Translations under genes and position numbers: made by a program | NCBI RefSeq assembly: GCF_034067285.1 | Contig: NZ_CP139286.1 | Span: 2,852,001-2,916,000 of the forward strand | From: Acinetobacter pittii | GTDB taxonomy: Bacteria > Pseudomonadota > Gammaproteobacteria > Pseudomonadales > Moraxellaceae | Direction: 5' to 3' | Length of the DNA: 64,000 bases | Part shown: piece after piece, positions 19,157 through 29,117 of the stretch | Layout of the letters: each line of letters opens with the position of its first letter | How positions within the stretch are numbered: position 1 is the first letter of the stretch | Notes under the pieces: model-generated | Databases searched by the model: none | What the model saw: only the letters and a program-made list of their open reading frames with translations | What the model was told of the DNA's origin: nothing

Positions 19157-19738
19157 GTGTCAAATATTTCGCTAATTGTTGGTTTGGGCAATCCTGGTTC
19201 AGAATATGCCCAAACCCGCCATAATGCAGGCTTTTGGTTCATTGAACAGCTTGCTGATAAATATGGCATTACATTAAAAAATGATCCGAAATTTCACGGA
19301 ATCAGTGGACGTGGTAATATAGAAGGACACGACGTCCGTCTACTTCTACCCACTACATTTATGAACCGTTCTGGGCAAAGTGTAGTTCCATTTGCAAAAT
19401 TTTATCAAATTGCTCCCGAAGCAATTTTGATTGCTCATGATGAACTTGATATGAATCCTGGTGTTATTCGCCTTAAAACAGGCGGTGGTCACGGTGGTCA
19501 TAACGGTTTACGTGACATTGTCCCTCATATTGGTCCAAATTTTCACCGTTTACGTATTGGGATCGGACATCCTGGCTCAAAAGAGAGAGTTTCAGGTCAC
19601 GTACTTGGAAAAGCACCAAGTAGTGAACAAAGTCTGATGGATGCAGCAATTGATCATGCCCTTTCTAAAGTGAAGCTACTTGTTCAAGGACAAGTTCCTC
19701 AGGCCATGAATCAAATTAATGCATATAAACCCACTTAA
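19157..19738 (+). CDS. pth: Peptidyl-tRNA hydrolase
   Basis: Recycles peptidyl-tRNA released from stalled ribosomes. It has 193 residues with a GTG start (an ATG is absent at the family N-terminus, and LIVGLGNPG begins at residue 6). Catalytic His22 lies in AQTRHNAGFW; the substrate-binding FMNRSG and the GGGHGGHNGLRDI loop are intact. It is the downstream partner of rplY. Confidence 0.96.
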   Translation: MSNISLIVGLGNPGSEYAQTRHNAGFWFIEQLADKYGITLKNDPKFHGISGRGNIEGHDVRLLLPTTFMNRSGQSVVPFAKFYQIAPEAILIAHDELDMNPGVIRLKTGGGHGGHNGLRDIVPHIGPNFHRLRIGIGHPGSKERVSGHVLGKAPSSEQSLMDAAIDHALSKVKLLVQGQVPQAMNQINAYKPT

Positions 19739-19869
19739 ATTGTTGAACAATCATGCTTGCTATCTTGCTTTTTTAGGAGCAAAATGCGCATCAGCCACTT
19801 TGCCAACCGCAAAAGCTAAAGATTTCACCATAAGATCTACATCTTAGGTCTACTCAGGAGACGCTAGCC

Positions 19870-20250
19870 ATGCTATCTCGTTTATTAAAATGCAAAATTC
19901 ACCGTGCAGTTGTAACCCATGCTGAGCTTCACTATGAAGGTTCTTGTGCAATTGATGGCGTATTGATGGATTTAGCTGGTATTCGTGAATATGAAGAAAT
20001 TCATGTTTGGAATGTAACCAATGGCAAACGCTTCACGACTTATGCGATTCGTGGTGAAGATAACTCTGGCATTATTTCAGTAAACGGCGGTGCTGCACAT
20101 CAAGCAGATGTTGGCGATTTAGTTATTATTGCTACGTTTGGTGATTTCACCGAAGTTGAAGCAAATGCTCACAAACCACGTTTGGTATATGCAAACCCAG
20201 ATAATACAGTCAACCACACAGCGAATTGCATTCCTGTACAAGTTGCCTAA
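19870..20250 (+). CDS. panD: Aspartate 1-decarboxylase (pyruvoyl enzyme)
   Basis: Produces beta-alanine for pantothenate. It has 126 residues. The self-cleavage site Gly24-Ser25 in HYEGSCAID, which yields the pyruvoyl group, is in the canonical place. The RBS AGGAG precedes the ATG. It stands alone with its own terminator, not linked to panB/panC here. The 131-bp gap before it contains no gene I can recognise. Confidence 0.96.
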   Translation: MLSRLLKCKIHRAVVTHAELHYEGSCAIDGVLMDLAGIREYEEIHVWNVTNGKRFTTYAIRGEDNSGIISVNGGAAHQADVGDLVIIATFGDFTEVEANAHKPRLVYANPDNTVNHTANCIPVQVA

Positions 20251-20267
20251 TTAAAAATTTAAAAATA

Positions 20268-20296
20268 AAAAAAGCCCGCATCGACGGGCTTTTTTT
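20268..20296. terminator. Bidirectional terminator between panD and the GDYXXLXY gene
   Basis: A stem AAAGCCCG / CGGGCTTT (20271-20278 with 20285-20292) has a 6-nt loop, with A-run before and T-run after, serving both convergent units. Confidence 0.9.
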
Positions 20297-20309
20297 ATTT
20301 TTATAAATC

Positions 20310-20861
20310 CTAAATAGTTCCTTCCCACCAATTCTTTTGTTTTTCACAATTTAAAGGTTGAAGCCCTTCCCCTCGCAAATCAGATAGAATCGCTTCGCCT
20401 TTAGGATTTACCTTAAATTCAGCATATTTGGCTTTTTCATAACATTGAGCCAAGCCTTCTGCAAATAAGAAACTCCGCGAGGATGGATATAAAGCCTGTA
20501 AACGATTTTCAGGATTTTTTAAAATTAATCTTTGCCCAGTAAATGAATTATTAATATCTAGAATTGTACCAACTACACGATTTTGTGAGTCCAATATAAC
20601 TTTTGCTGGGATGGAAGAATGATTAAAAATCACCTGATCTATAGCCTCACTCTCACTTCCTGAAAGAGCTTTAAGAGATTGTAAATGTAATTCATAAGCC
20701 AGTGCCATATAGTCGCCTTGTAAGATTGAACGAGGATCAACTGGTTTAAGCTCAACGAAAATACTTTTACTATGGTGCAGATGCCATTCATTTTTGACTA
20801 CTAACGTTGCGAAAAATAACATCGTGGCTAATGCAAGAATTAGAGAAAAATACTTCTTCAT
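20310..20861 (-). CDS. GDYXXLXY-domain membrane-anchored protein
   Basis: A 183-residue protein with an N-terminal membrane segment (residues ~5-22) and a mainly extracytoplasmic domain. The family-defining motif is exact: QGDYMALAYEL at about residues 48-58. Function is unknown in the family. Its start overlaps the end of the upstream DUF2157/DUF4401 gene by four bases, so the two are translationally coupled and probably form a complex. Confidence 0.85.
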   Translation of the reverse strand: MKKYFSLILALATMLFFATLVVKNEWHLHHSKSIFVELKPVDPRSILQGDYMALAYELHLQSLKALSGSESEAIDQVIFNHSSIPAKVILDSQNRVVGTILDINNSFTGQRLILKNPENRLQALYPSSRSFLFAEGLAQCYEKAKYAEFKVNPKGEAILSDLRGEGLQPLNCEKQKNWWEGTI

Positions 20862-22642
20862 TCTTTCTCTCCTCCAATAAGACCATTTTTATTTTCACGG
20901 TGAAGCAACCACGACAGAGCCAATAGAAAAATACCAGAAATAAAAATAGATAAACTCTTAGCTAGAAAAGTTATTTGTAGGTTGTAATAGAGCTGCCAGA
21001 ACACTAAAACGAATACAGCTAAGCTAACTCCATAAACAATCCGATCTTTACTTTTTAATGCCCACGTTAAGATAGTAAACAATATGAAAACTTCGAAATA
21101 TCCCAATGCAATAAGTAACACACCAAAAATTAAAAAAGCGGAAAAAGTGATTCCCTGAAGTTCTCTATATAAATGAAAAACACTAAAGCAAAGTAACCAA
21201 ACACTAGGCAGAAAATATAGAACCCACCTATGTTGATCTATTGAATTTTCTGGAACGAGTCCCATAAAAGTATCGAAAAAAGAAGCGACTAGCATGACGA
21301 CTAGCACACATAAAAAAATACTACGCTCATATAGAGCTAGTGATTTTCTCTTAGGTAAGAGCACCAAACTAAAAACAAAATAATTGAGCAAAGTTAAATT
21401 TAAATAGGTTTGAGTAGAATGTATTGACCATAATGAATGGTCCAGTTGTAGCAAATAGATAAAAGCTAGGCCATACGTAGCAAGCATTTGAATTAAAATG
21501 AAGAACCAATGCGGTTTAAGGAAATAACTAATACATAGAATAAAAATCTGTGCAATTAAAACCCATAGCATCTGATCTGTTTCTGAACTAAGATGAAATA
21601 AGAAAGCAGTCTGTCCACTGATAAATAAACAATAAGCAAATTGTCGAAAGAAATAACGTTGCGATTTTTTTAAAAGCACGATAGCAAATGCTACGAAAAT
21701 AATTCCAATGACTAAAGAAATGGCTTCCCAAAATACGAGCGTAAAAGCTGCAAGCGCTAAACCTGCAAGCCAAGCACCAATTGCCATTGGAATGATATAA
21801 AAGCGGCTTTGACGAAAAATTTTTATTAAAAGATAGCTAATCAGCGCAAACCAAATAAAAATAATGCCCGCAATCAATAAAAAGATGAACTCATTAGAAT
21901 CTTTAAATAGATGATTAATCCCATCTACAAGCCATATGGTAGCCGTTACACCAAGAATAGCAGCCATTAAACTGGCACATAATTGATCATCTTTTTTGAA
22001 GAAATAGTAAAAAGCAATTATTCCGGAAAAGAAAGCAGAGATCAGATAAGGAATATTCTCATTCGATAAATATTGAATCATTCCAATGATTGAAATAACT
22101 GCAAACCAAGCAATAAAGACAAACCTTAAAGCACGATATTTCTTTATACATATCCAAAATTCTATAAGGCTTAATAAATTTAGAATGAATAGATATAAAT
22201 ACGGAAATTTTTCTAACCAAAAAGTCTGCTTAAAAAATAAAAAAAGTGTAAGTTGGCTGGTAATACAAATTAAAGCGAAGATGCCAATATTCGGGCGGTA
22301 TAACCACGGTAATAAAAGCAATGTCCAAATTAAAAAAAGCAAATAACTGTCTGCCCCAGTTTGATAAACTTGTCCAATTACAGCCAGACTTAAGCCTATC
22401 ATCAAACCACAAACGCTATGTAAGGTCTGCCTAACCCCATCGCTTAAAGTATCTTTTATGCTAAACCAAGCTGTGACAACTAATATAGCGGGCGGGATAG
22501 CGAGTTGAATACTGTCTGGAAGCATTAACCAGTTAGCAGCAATTAAATACAGAATACTTACCGCCATAAATATATAACTGAAAATATGGAGATGCTGAAT
22601 AAATGAGCTACTGGTAAGAGGGTAATCGTCTCTTATCTGCAT
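20858..22642 (-). CDS. DUF2157 / DUF4401 polytopic membrane protein
   Basis: A 594-residue protein with many predicted transmembrane segments (about 18 by eye). The N-terminal third resembles DUF2157 (IQHLHIFSYIFMAVSILYLIAANW.., then AVIGQVYQTGADSYLLFL), and the rest resembles DUF4401 with repeated Leu/Ile/Phe helices. No catalytic motif stands out. It is coupled by a 4-bp overlap to the GDYXXLXY gene. The pair is found in several proteobacteria with no assigned role as far as I know. The domain split is from memory of the families. Confidence 0.75.
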   Translation of the reverse strand: MQIRDDYPLTSSSFIQHLHIFSYIFMAVSILYLIAANWLMLPDSIQLAIPPAILVVTAWFSIKDTLSDGVRQTLHSVCGLMIGLSLAVIGQVYQTGADSYLLFLIWTLLLLPWLYRPNIGIFALICITSQLTLFLFFKQTFWLEKFPYLYLFILNLLSLIEFWICIKKYRALRFVFIAWFAVISIIGMIQYLSNENIPYLISAFFSGIIAFYYFFKKDDQLCASLMAAILGVTATIWLVDGINHLFKDSNEFIFLLIAGIIFIWFALISYLLIKIFRQSRFYIIPMAIGAWLAGLALAAFTLVFWEAISLVIGIIFVAFAIVLLKKSQRYFFRQFAYCLFISGQTAFLFHLSSETDQMLWVLIAQIFILCISYFLKPHWFFILIQMLATYGLAFIYLLQLDHSLWSIHSTQTYLNLTLLNYFVFSLVLLPKRKSLALYERSIFLCVLVVMLVASFFDTFMGLVPENSIDQHRWVLYFLPSVWLLCFSVFHLYRELQGITFSAFLIFGVLLIALGYFEVFILFTILTWALKSKDRIVYGVSLAVFVLVFWQLYYNLQITFLAKSLSIFISGIFLLALSWLLHRENKNGLIGGEKE

Positions 22643-22784
22643 GAAACACCTATTTTATTTATAATTTTCTATAAAAAACATAGCATTCCATTTTCATATC
22701 AACAAGTAAGCTCTTGTTAAAAAGCCTAATTCTATTTATGAAAATACTTATTCATAAAGAAACTTAGCATTCTATAAAAGCATC

Positions 22785-22812
22785 TAGCCAATTTTATCAA
22801 GCGCGCTATAAT
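22785..22812 (+). promoter_or_regulatory. Candidate promoter of the ribB leader
   Basis: A perfect -10 TATAAT (22807-22812) with a -35-like TAGCCA 16 bp upstream, ending eight bases before the FMN riboswitch. The rest of the gap back to 22643 is AT-rich and otherwise featureless. Confidence 0.6.
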
Positions 22813-22819
22813 AAAACCC

Positions 22820-22968
22820 ATCGCTTCAGGGCGGGGTGCAATTCCCCACCGGTGGTAAAGTTAATTTTTATAATTAGATTAACAAGCCCACGAGCTTAAA
22901 TTATGTAATTTGAGCAGATTTGGTGAAATTCCAAAGCCGACGGTATAGTCCGGATGAAAGAAGACGAC
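22820..22968 (+). ncRNA. FMN riboswitch (RFN element)
   Basis: The conserved aptamer blocks are present in order: CAGGGCGGGGTGCAATTCC, CCACCGGTGGTA, AGCCCACGAGC, GGTGAAATTCC, AAGCCGACGGTATAGTCCGG and ATGAAAGAAG. P1 is closed by TCGCTTC with GAAgaCGA. It sits 92 bp before ribB. A downstream pair ATTTCAG (22990-22996) / CTGAAAT (23021-23027) could be part of the expression platform. No T-run follows it, so translational rather than transcriptional control is more likely. Confidence 0.95.
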
Positions 22969-23059
22969 GAACTGGGATAAATCCGTTTTATTTCAGTGCC
23001 AGCCTGTTTTTACATCAGTCCTGAAATGTTCCACCGTATTTTTACGAGAGCGTTTCATT

Positions 23060-23719
23060 ATGTCTAGCTTAATTCAACCAGAACTTTTTTTCTCAGCCCT
23101 CTCTCCTGCTGAACAACGTATTCAACAAGCATTAGAAGATATCCGTCAAGGCAAACCTGTCTTGGTTATGGATGACTTTGACCGCGAAAATGAAGCAGAT
23201 TTAATCGTTGCAGCCGAAACTTTAACAGTAGAAACAATGGCACGTATGATCCGTGATGGCTCAGGGATTGTATGTTTATGCCTTACAGAAGAGCTAGCAG
23301 ATCATCTAGAACTCCCTCCAATGGTTTCTCAAAACTCAAGTCAGTTTCATACTGCTTTTACAGTGACCATTGAAGCAGCTCAAGGTGTAACAACCGGTGT
23401 GTCAGCTAAAGACCGTGTTACTACCATTCAAGCTGCAATTAAAGATGGTGCTGTCGCAAGTGATCTTAATCGTCCAGGCCACGTTTTTCCTTTACGTGCA
23501 CGTAATGGTGGTGTGCTTACTCGTCGAGGTCACACTGAAGGAACAATTGATCTAGCAAGATTAGCAGGACTAAAATCTGCTGGTGTGTTATGTGAATTAA
23601 CTAACCCAGACGGTACTATGGCATCAGGCATTCAAGTTTTAGCATATGCTCAAACTCATCACTTAACTGTGATTACGATTGAAGAACTTGTTCAATACCG
23701 TCAACAGCACGGTATTTAA
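23060..23719 (+). CDS. ribB: 3,4-dihydroxy-2-butanone 4-phosphate synthase
   Basis: Riboflavin pathway: ribulose 5-phosphate to DHBP plus formate. It has 219 residues, the single-domain RibB form without a GTP cyclohydrolase II half. The active-site loop [16 protein letters not shown], the FTVTIEA segment and the [17 protein letters not shown] block are intact. It is controlled by the FMN riboswitch in its leader. As in many proteobacteria, the riboswitch serves this gene alone rather than a full rib operon. Confidence 0.96.
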   Translation: MSSLIQPELFFSALSPAEQRIQQALEDIRQGKPVLVMDDFDRENEADLIVAAETLTVETMARMIRDGSGIVCLCLTEELADHLELPPMVSQNSSQFHTAFTVTIEAAQGVTTGVSAKDRVTTIQAAIKDGAVASDLNRPGHVFPLRARNGGVLTRRGHTEGTIDLARLAGLKSAGVLCELTNPDGTMASGIQVLAYAQTHHLTVITIEELVQYRQQHGI

Positions 23720-23725
23720 ATAAAA

Positions 23726-23756
23726 AAGGTTTGGCTTTAGATCAAAGCCAAACCTT
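23726..23756. terminator. Bidirectional terminator between ribB and HAD gene
   Basis: A perfect 13-bp stem AAGGTTTGGCTTT / AAAGCCAAACCTT with a 5-nt loop lies between the two convergent stop codons. Confidence 0.85.
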
Positions 23757-23766
23757 CAATTAAAAT

Positions 23767-24441
23767 TTAAGATACTTTCTTTTGGGTTGCCTGCCCTTCA
23801 ACGTATTCCAAAAGTTCAGAAAATTGCGTAATCATTGCTTTTGGTTGTGCTTGAGCGAGCTCTTCAGGTGTTCCATAACCATAAGTTACTGCTACCGCCT
23901 CAATACTATTATGGCGTGCTCCTAAAACGTCATATTGACGGTCACCCACCATTAAGCATTCTTCAGGGTTTAGTTGCTCACACTCAAGAATATAATGGAT
24001 AAGCTCAGCTTTATTGGTCCGTTCACCTGTTAACTCACTACCGTAAATATGTACAAAGTATTGGCTTAATTCAAAATGATCCAAGATACGCTTTGCATAA
24101 ATCGTTGGTTTAGCGGTTGCGACAAATAAGCGATATCCCTCTTCTTTTAATGCACTAAGTGTTTGCGCAACAGATGGATATACTTCATTTTCAAATAAAC
24201 CCGTAACCGAAAAACGCTCACGATAAGCAAGTAAAGCTTGTTCAGCTAAAGCATCATCTTGTGTGTCTAGAAGTTTCGCTAATGAAGCTTTTAAGGGGGG
24301 ACCAATTGTCCAGTCAATATTTAAATCGGCAGCCAATGGATAACCTAACTTATCCATTGCATAGCGAATTGAAGTATGGATTCCAACTTTTGGGTCTGTT
24401 AAGGTTCCATCTAAATCAATCAAAATATGTTTTATAGCCAT
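23767..24441 (-). CDS. HAD-superfamily phosphatase (phosphoglycolate phosphatase-like)
   Basis: A 224-residue HAD-IA hydrolase. Motif I is DLDGTLTDP near residue 9, motif II is in VATAKP, and motif IV is MVGDRQYDVLGA, with a four-helix cap between. A phosphatase on a small phosphorylated metabolite is expected; family neighbours include Gph and YniC-type enzymes, but substrate cannot be read from sequence. It is convergent with ribB and divergent from thiD, with no operon partner. Confidence 0.85.
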   Translation of the reverse strand: MAIKHILIDLDGTLTDPKVGIHTSIRYAMDKLGYPLAADLNIDWTIGPPLKASLAKLLDTQDDALAEQALLAYRERFSVTGLFENEVYPSVAQTLSALKEEGYRLFVATAKPTIYAKRILDHFELSQYFVHIYGSELTGERTNKAELIHYILECEQLNPEECLMVGDRQYDVLGARHNSIEAVAVTYGYGTPEELAQAQPKAMITQFSELLEYVEGQATQKKVS

Positions 24442-24520
24442 TCAATCACTAACCCAGTAAAGTATTTAATTCAATCGGTCGAGAGTTTAATCAAACTCTC
24501 TTATACTAACGTAAATTTAA

Positions 24521-25306
<786 letters not shown>

Positions 25307-25313
25307 AAAGCAC

Positions 25314-25342
25314 AAAAAAGGCGCTTTAAGCGCCTTTTTATT
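25314..25342. terminator. Bidirectional terminator between thiD and kbp
   Basis: AAAAAGGCGCTT / AAGCGCCTTTTT forms a tight hairpin between convergent genes, with T-runs on both strands. Confidence 0.88.
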
Positions 25343-25350
25343 AACCTCAA

Positions 25351-25824
25351 TTATTGAGGAATACGTAAAACTTGTCCTGGGAAAATTTCATCAGGATCTT
25401 TTAACATTGGTTTATTTGCTTCAAATATTTTTGGATACTGATTTGCATCACCGTAAACTTCTTTCGCAATTTTTGAAAGGTTATCACCAGATTTCACTGT
25501 ATAAAATTTACTTTCTGGTTCAGGCGTTGCAACAGTCATCTGGTCATCTACTTGTGCCACATGATCAATGTTCCCAACAATAAGAATAATTTTCTCTTTA
25601 TCTGCTTGGCTTTTTACCTGTCCTTTAATAGTCGCGGTATCGGTAGTACCGTTATAGGTTACAGATAAGCCCTCTACCCCTAAGCCTAAACTTTTAATTA
25701 AACCTAATAATTTATTTGCAACTTCTTGTGCAGAAGGTTCTGCTGGTGTTGCCGGAGCTGGTTGTGGTTCTGCTGGAGCGGTATTTTTCTTACCAATACC
25801 TTTTACAAAATCAAAAAGACCCAT
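25351..25824 (-). CDS. kbp: BON-LysM protein, Kbp/YgaU family (potassium-binding)
   Basis: A 157-residue protein that starts MGLFDFVKGIGKK like E. coli Kbp (YgaU), followed by an Ala/Pro-rich linker. A BON domain lies at about residues 33-98 and a LysM domain at about 105-155 (FYTVKSGDNLSKIAKEVYGDAN..IFEANKPMLKDPDEIFPGQVLRIP). No signal peptide is visible, as for Kbp, which is cytoplasmic and binds K+. The linker is longer than in E. coli. It is monocistronic. Confidence 0.9.
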   Translation of the reverse strand: MGLFDFVKGIGKKNTAPAEPQPAPATPAEPSAQEVANKLLGLIKSLGLGVEGLSVTYNGTTDTATIKGQVKSQADKEKIILIVGNIDHVAQVDDQMTVATPEPESKFYTVKSGDNLSKIAKEVYGDANQYPKIFEANKPMLKDPDEIFPGQVLRIPQ

Positions 25825-25960
25825 CTTTTAGTCCTCATATTATTGTTTATAGTAAAGTCATTAAACTGACCTCTATTGTTATACTTCAAAAAAGTCATGC
25901 CTCTGCTATCAATTGAGGTTGATCTTGTAAAAATATGTATCTCTTAATTTTTTCTCTCAT

Positions 25961-25996
25961 AAAAAAAAGCCACCTTACGGTAGCCTTCTTTTTATT
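25961..25996 (-). terminator. Terminator after acpP
   Basis: The minus strand reads an AAGGCTACC / GGTGGCTT stem (one mismatch) with a GTAA loop and eight T's, 15 bp past the acpP stop. Confidence 0.8.
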
Positions 25997-26010
25997 CAGC
26001 AATATGCGAA

Positions 26011-26247
26011 TTAACCAAGTTTTTTAGTTACATAGTCAATTGCAGATTGAACTGTAGTGATTTCGTTAGAATCTTCATCAGGGATAGTGATGTCGAAGTC
26101 ATTTTCGAAAGACATAACAAGTTCAACTAAATCTAAAGAGTCAGCACCTAAGTCATCCATAAAAGATGCTTCGTTTTTAATCTCTTCAGCTTTAAGACCA
26201 AGTTGTTCTGCAACCGCTTGTTTAACGCGTTGTTCGATATCGCTCAC
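26011..26247 (-). CDS. acpP: Acyl carrier protein
   Basis: Carries acyl chains during fatty-acid synthesis. It has 78 residues from the GTG at 26247, the canonical length; GAGGAG lies seven bases upstream. A frame from 26262 adds five residues that contain this ribosome site and is rejected. Ser37 in DLGADSLDL is the phosphopantetheine site. The chain is highly acidic. It is last in the local fab cluster and followed by a terminator; fabF does not follow as it does in E. coli. Confidence 0.97.
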   Translation of the reverse strand: MSDIEQRVKQAVAEQLGLKAEEIKNEASFMDDLGADSLDLVELVMSFENDFDITIPDEDSNEITTVQSAIDYVTKKLG

Positions 26248-26331
26248 AGGAATTCTCCTCATTGCTTGTGGCGTTTAATTTGCCACTAGTTTAATTGAAT
26301 ATAAAAATTTTTAAAAGTTTATACATCGGCG

Positions 26332-27066
26332 TTAGGCCATGTATAAACCACCATTTACATGTAATACCGTACCGGTAATGTAACCTGCTTTATCACTTGC
26401 AAGGAAACTCACCGCATTTGCGATATCTTGTGGCTCACCTAAGCGATTTAAAGCCACTTGATCACTCATTTTTTTGCGAATGTCTTCACTAAGTGCATCT
26501 GTCATTTCTGTTGCAATAAAACCGGGTGCCACACTGTTTACAGTAATTTGGCGGCTGCCCATCTCTTTTGCAAGGCTACGGCTGAATGCTTCAATACCTG
26601 CTTTAGCAGCAGAATAGTTCGCTTGGCCTGGGTTTGCAAAGTGAGCTACAACAGAACTGATATTAATAATTCGACCAAAACGTGCCTTAGTCATCCCCTT
26701 AAGCACACGTTTAGATAAACGATAAACTGCTTTCAGGTGAATATTGAGAATGTCATCCCAATCATCTTCAGACATACGAAGCAACAAATTGTCTTTCGTA
26801 ATACCTGCATTGTTAACTAGAACAAGTACAGGACCATAGTTCTGTTCAATATGAGAAACGACTGCTTCAATCTCATCGAGATTGCGCACATCGAGCGCCA
26901 AACCTGCACCTTGCTCACCAAAGCTATCACTTAACTTTTGTGCACCAGATTCAGAAGTCGCAGTACCTACAACAAAATAACCGTCTTGAATAAGTTGCTG
27001 GGCAATGGCAGCGCCAATACCCCGACTCGCGCCCGTTACTAATGCAACTTTGCGTTCTTGTGTCAT
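26332..27066 (-). CDS. fabG: 3-oxoacyl-[ACP] reductase
   Basis: NADPH-dependent SDR enzyme of the elongation cycle. It has 244 residues. Cofactor loop TGASRGIGAAIA, NNAGITKDNLL, and the catalytic Ser with the YSAAKAG Tyr-Lys are all in place; the C-terminus is GTVLHVNGGLYMA. The start overlaps fabD by four bases (ATGA), so translation is coupled; acpP follows 84 bp later. Confidence 0.97.
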   Translation of the reverse strand: MTQERKVALVTGASRGIGAAIAQQLIQDGYFVVGTATSESGAQKLSDSFGEQGAGLALDVRNLDEIEAVVSHIEQNYGPVLVLVNNAGITKDNLLLRMSEDDWDDILNIHLKAVYRLSKRVLKGMTKARFGRIINISSVVAHFANPGQANYSAAKAGIEAFSRSLAKEMGSRQITVNSVAPGFIATEMTDALSEDIRKKMSDQVALNRLGEPQDIANAVSFLASDKAGYITGTVLHVNGGLYMA

Positions 27067-28049
27067 GCAATTTTTCCTTCTGCCACTAAAACAGCATTTA
27101 GGGCATCTTCCATTTTGCTCTTACTATCAATAGAAAAAGCTTTTTCGATATTTGGTAAACGCTTTGCGAGATTACTCAATACTGTACCAGGACCACATTC
27201 AACAATGTAATGTATGCCTTGGTTTTGTAAAAACTGCATCGTATCTGTCCATTGTACAGATTGGTACAATTGAGCAGTTAATGCCTGACGCAATTGAGCA
27301 ACATCGGTAGCTATTCCCGCGTTGACATTTTGTATTACAGGAATGGTAGGTAGCTCAATGGCAGTTTGTTCCAAAGCTTCTGCAAATTTCTCTGCAGCAG
27401 GTTTCATTAAAGAACAATGCGAAGGAACCGATACAGGTAAAGCAATTGCTTTAGCAGATTGTTCTTTTGCCAATGCCATAACTTGTTGTACAGATGCAGT
27501 ACTACCCGCAATTACAACTTGGCCTTGTGAATTATAGTTTGCAGCTTCTACAGAACCCTCACCTGACGCACTCACAGTTTGACAAAGCTCAACCACTTTT
27601 TCATCAGCCAAACCAAGAATTGCAGCCATAGCCCCTTCCCCTTGAGGAACGGCACTTTGCATCAGTTTGCCACGCAAGTTAACTAATTTAACTGCATCTG
27701 CCAAGCTCATAGAGCCTGCAGCAACCAATGCACTGTATTCACCTAATGAATGTCCTGCAAGATACTTAGGTGCCAGACCACCTAAATCAAGCCATACACG
27801 CCATAAAGCGATACTGGCAGTTAATAACACAGGTTGGGTATTTTCTGTTTGGTCGAGACCTTCACCACTTTGCGCAATATGCCACAGATCAAATCCAAGA
27901 GCATCTGAAGCTTCCGCAAAGGTTTGCCCGACCCCACTAAACTGTTCAGCTAGTTCAGCAAGCATACCGACTTTTTGTGAACCTTGACCAGGAAACACAA
28001 ACGCAGTTTTTGTGGCTAAAGCTACTTGTTCAAGACGTTTAGCAGACAT
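27063..28049 (-). CDS. fabD: Malonyl-CoA:ACP transacylase
   Basis: Loads malonyl units on ACP. It has 328 residues, slightly longer than E. coli FabD. FPGQGSQKVGM at the N-terminus, the nucleophile motif GHSLGEYSALVA and the C-terminal GPGTVLSNLAKR are intact. It has its own ribosome site (AAAAAAGG) and lies after a terminator that follows rpmF, so it probably has its own promoter in the 84-bp gap. Confidence 0.97.
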   Translation of the reverse strand: MSAKRLEQVALATKTAFVFPGQGSQKVGMLAELAEQFSGVGQTFAEASDALGFDLWHIAQSGEGLDQTENTQPVLLTASIALWRVWLDLGGLAPKYLAGHSLGEYSALVAAGSMSLADAVKLVNLRGKLMQSAVPQGEGAMAAILGLADEKVVELCQTVSASGEGSVEAANYNSQGQVVIAGSTASVQQVMALAKEQSAKAIALPVSVPSHCSLMKPAAEKFAEALEQTAIELPTIPVIQNVNAGIATDVAQLRQALTAQLYQSVQWTDTMQFLQNQGIHYIVECGPGTVLSNLAKRLPNIEKAFSIDSKSKMEDALNAVLVAEGKIA

Positions 28050-28133
28050 AAGAAATCCTTTTTTGGGTTTTCACTCATTTCTGGAGCGGAAATTTAACAT
28101 GTTATTTATATATTTATAATTGCGAAAAACAAC

Positions 28134-28160
28134 AAAAAAAGGGAGCTTTCGCTCCCATTT
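28134..28160 (-). terminator. Terminator after rpmF
   Basis: A GGGAGC / GCTCCC stem (28141-28146 with 28151-28156) with a 4-nt loop; the minus strand continues into seven T's. It separates yceD-rpmF from fabD. Confidence 0.85.
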
Positions 28161-28200
28161 TTTCTATACTTAAGCATCACGCTTAATGCATATCATGCAA

Positions 28201-28386
28201 TTATTCAGCATCAGCTGCTTTAGCGAATAATTGACGACCACGGTAGAAACCGTCTTTAGTCACGTGGTGACGACGATGAGTTTCACCAGTTGCTTGGTCT
28301 ACTGTTAATGCATTCTCGGTTAAAGCGTCATGTGAACGGCGCATGTCACGGCGAGAGCGACTTTTACGGTTTTGCTGAACGGCCAT
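28201..28386 (-). CDS. rpmF: 50S ribosomal protein L32
   Basis: A 61-residue, strongly basic protein starting [22 protein letters not shown], the L32 signature. The zinc-binding cysteines found in some L32 homologues are absent, as in E. coli. It is 75 bp downstream of yceD in the usual yceD-rpmF pair. Confidence 0.96.
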
Positions 28387-28460
28387 GATGGCTCCTTACA
28401 AAGATCGAAAAAATGGATCAGAACAAATTCAGTTGTCTTATCTCATAATTATAACACAAA

Positions 28461-29021
28461 TTATGAGTTAAGTTTACCCTTCAAACCTGCCAAAACATCA
28501 AACGGATTATCCCGTTTTTCTTCGACAACATTTTGAATGGTAGGTTGATGTTTATGTTCACAAGCATCATGCTTGGGAGATAAAGGCATCAACAATAACA
28601 GTTCATCTTCTAGTAATGCGAGTAAGTTAATCGAGGCAGGCGTATCATAATCGCCTTTCGTCGAAGACTCACTTTCACCTAAAACGATGAAATCAGCATC
28701 CTCATCCAAGCGCTCTATCAGTGACTCATCATCCACTAATGCAATATGGAAGTCTAAGACAAGAGGCATTTCAACAGGTTCCAAACAACGTTGGCACTCC
28801 ATTGGAACTTTCGTGTCCATATGACCGTCCATCCACACAATGCGATGATATGCATCCATTGATAGCTTACAGTCTATGTTGATCAATTGATTATCAATTG
28901 ATCCAACAGCTTCACGAGCGATACGAGCAAAGCGAGACAAGGGCAGTTGACCTGACCATGTAAAGCCTTGTTCAGCCCATTTAAACGGCTCAATCTGTGC
29001 CGGAAAGGTATTTGCTGACAT
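28461..29021 (-). CDS. yceD: YceD / DUF177 family protein (23S rRNA accumulation)
   Basis: A 186-residue member of the DUF177 family, implicated in 23S rRNA accumulation. The conserved C-Q-R-C-L-E-P motif (near residue 76) and the late D-x-x-x-x-x-D-P-F-x-x-L motif are present, with a single His-rich cysteine segment DACEHKHQP between. It is divergent from epmC, with rpmF downstream. Confidence 0.9.
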   Translation of the reverse strand: MSANTFPAQIEPFKWAEQGFTWSGQLPLSRFARIAREAVGSIDNQLINIDCKLSMDAYHRIVWMDGHMDTKVPMECQRCLEPVEMPLVLDFHIALVDDESLIERLDEDADFIVLGESESSTKGDYDTPASINLLALLEDELLLLMPLSPKHDACEHKHQPTIQNVVEEKRDNPFDVLAGLKGKLNS

Positions 29022-29117
29022 AATTAAGGCGGCAATTCTACAAATTCATCGGTACTCTGTCAAAGATTAAGATACAATTTTGCACTTCTTTAGACAGAAC
29101 TCGGGGTAAATTAAGCA

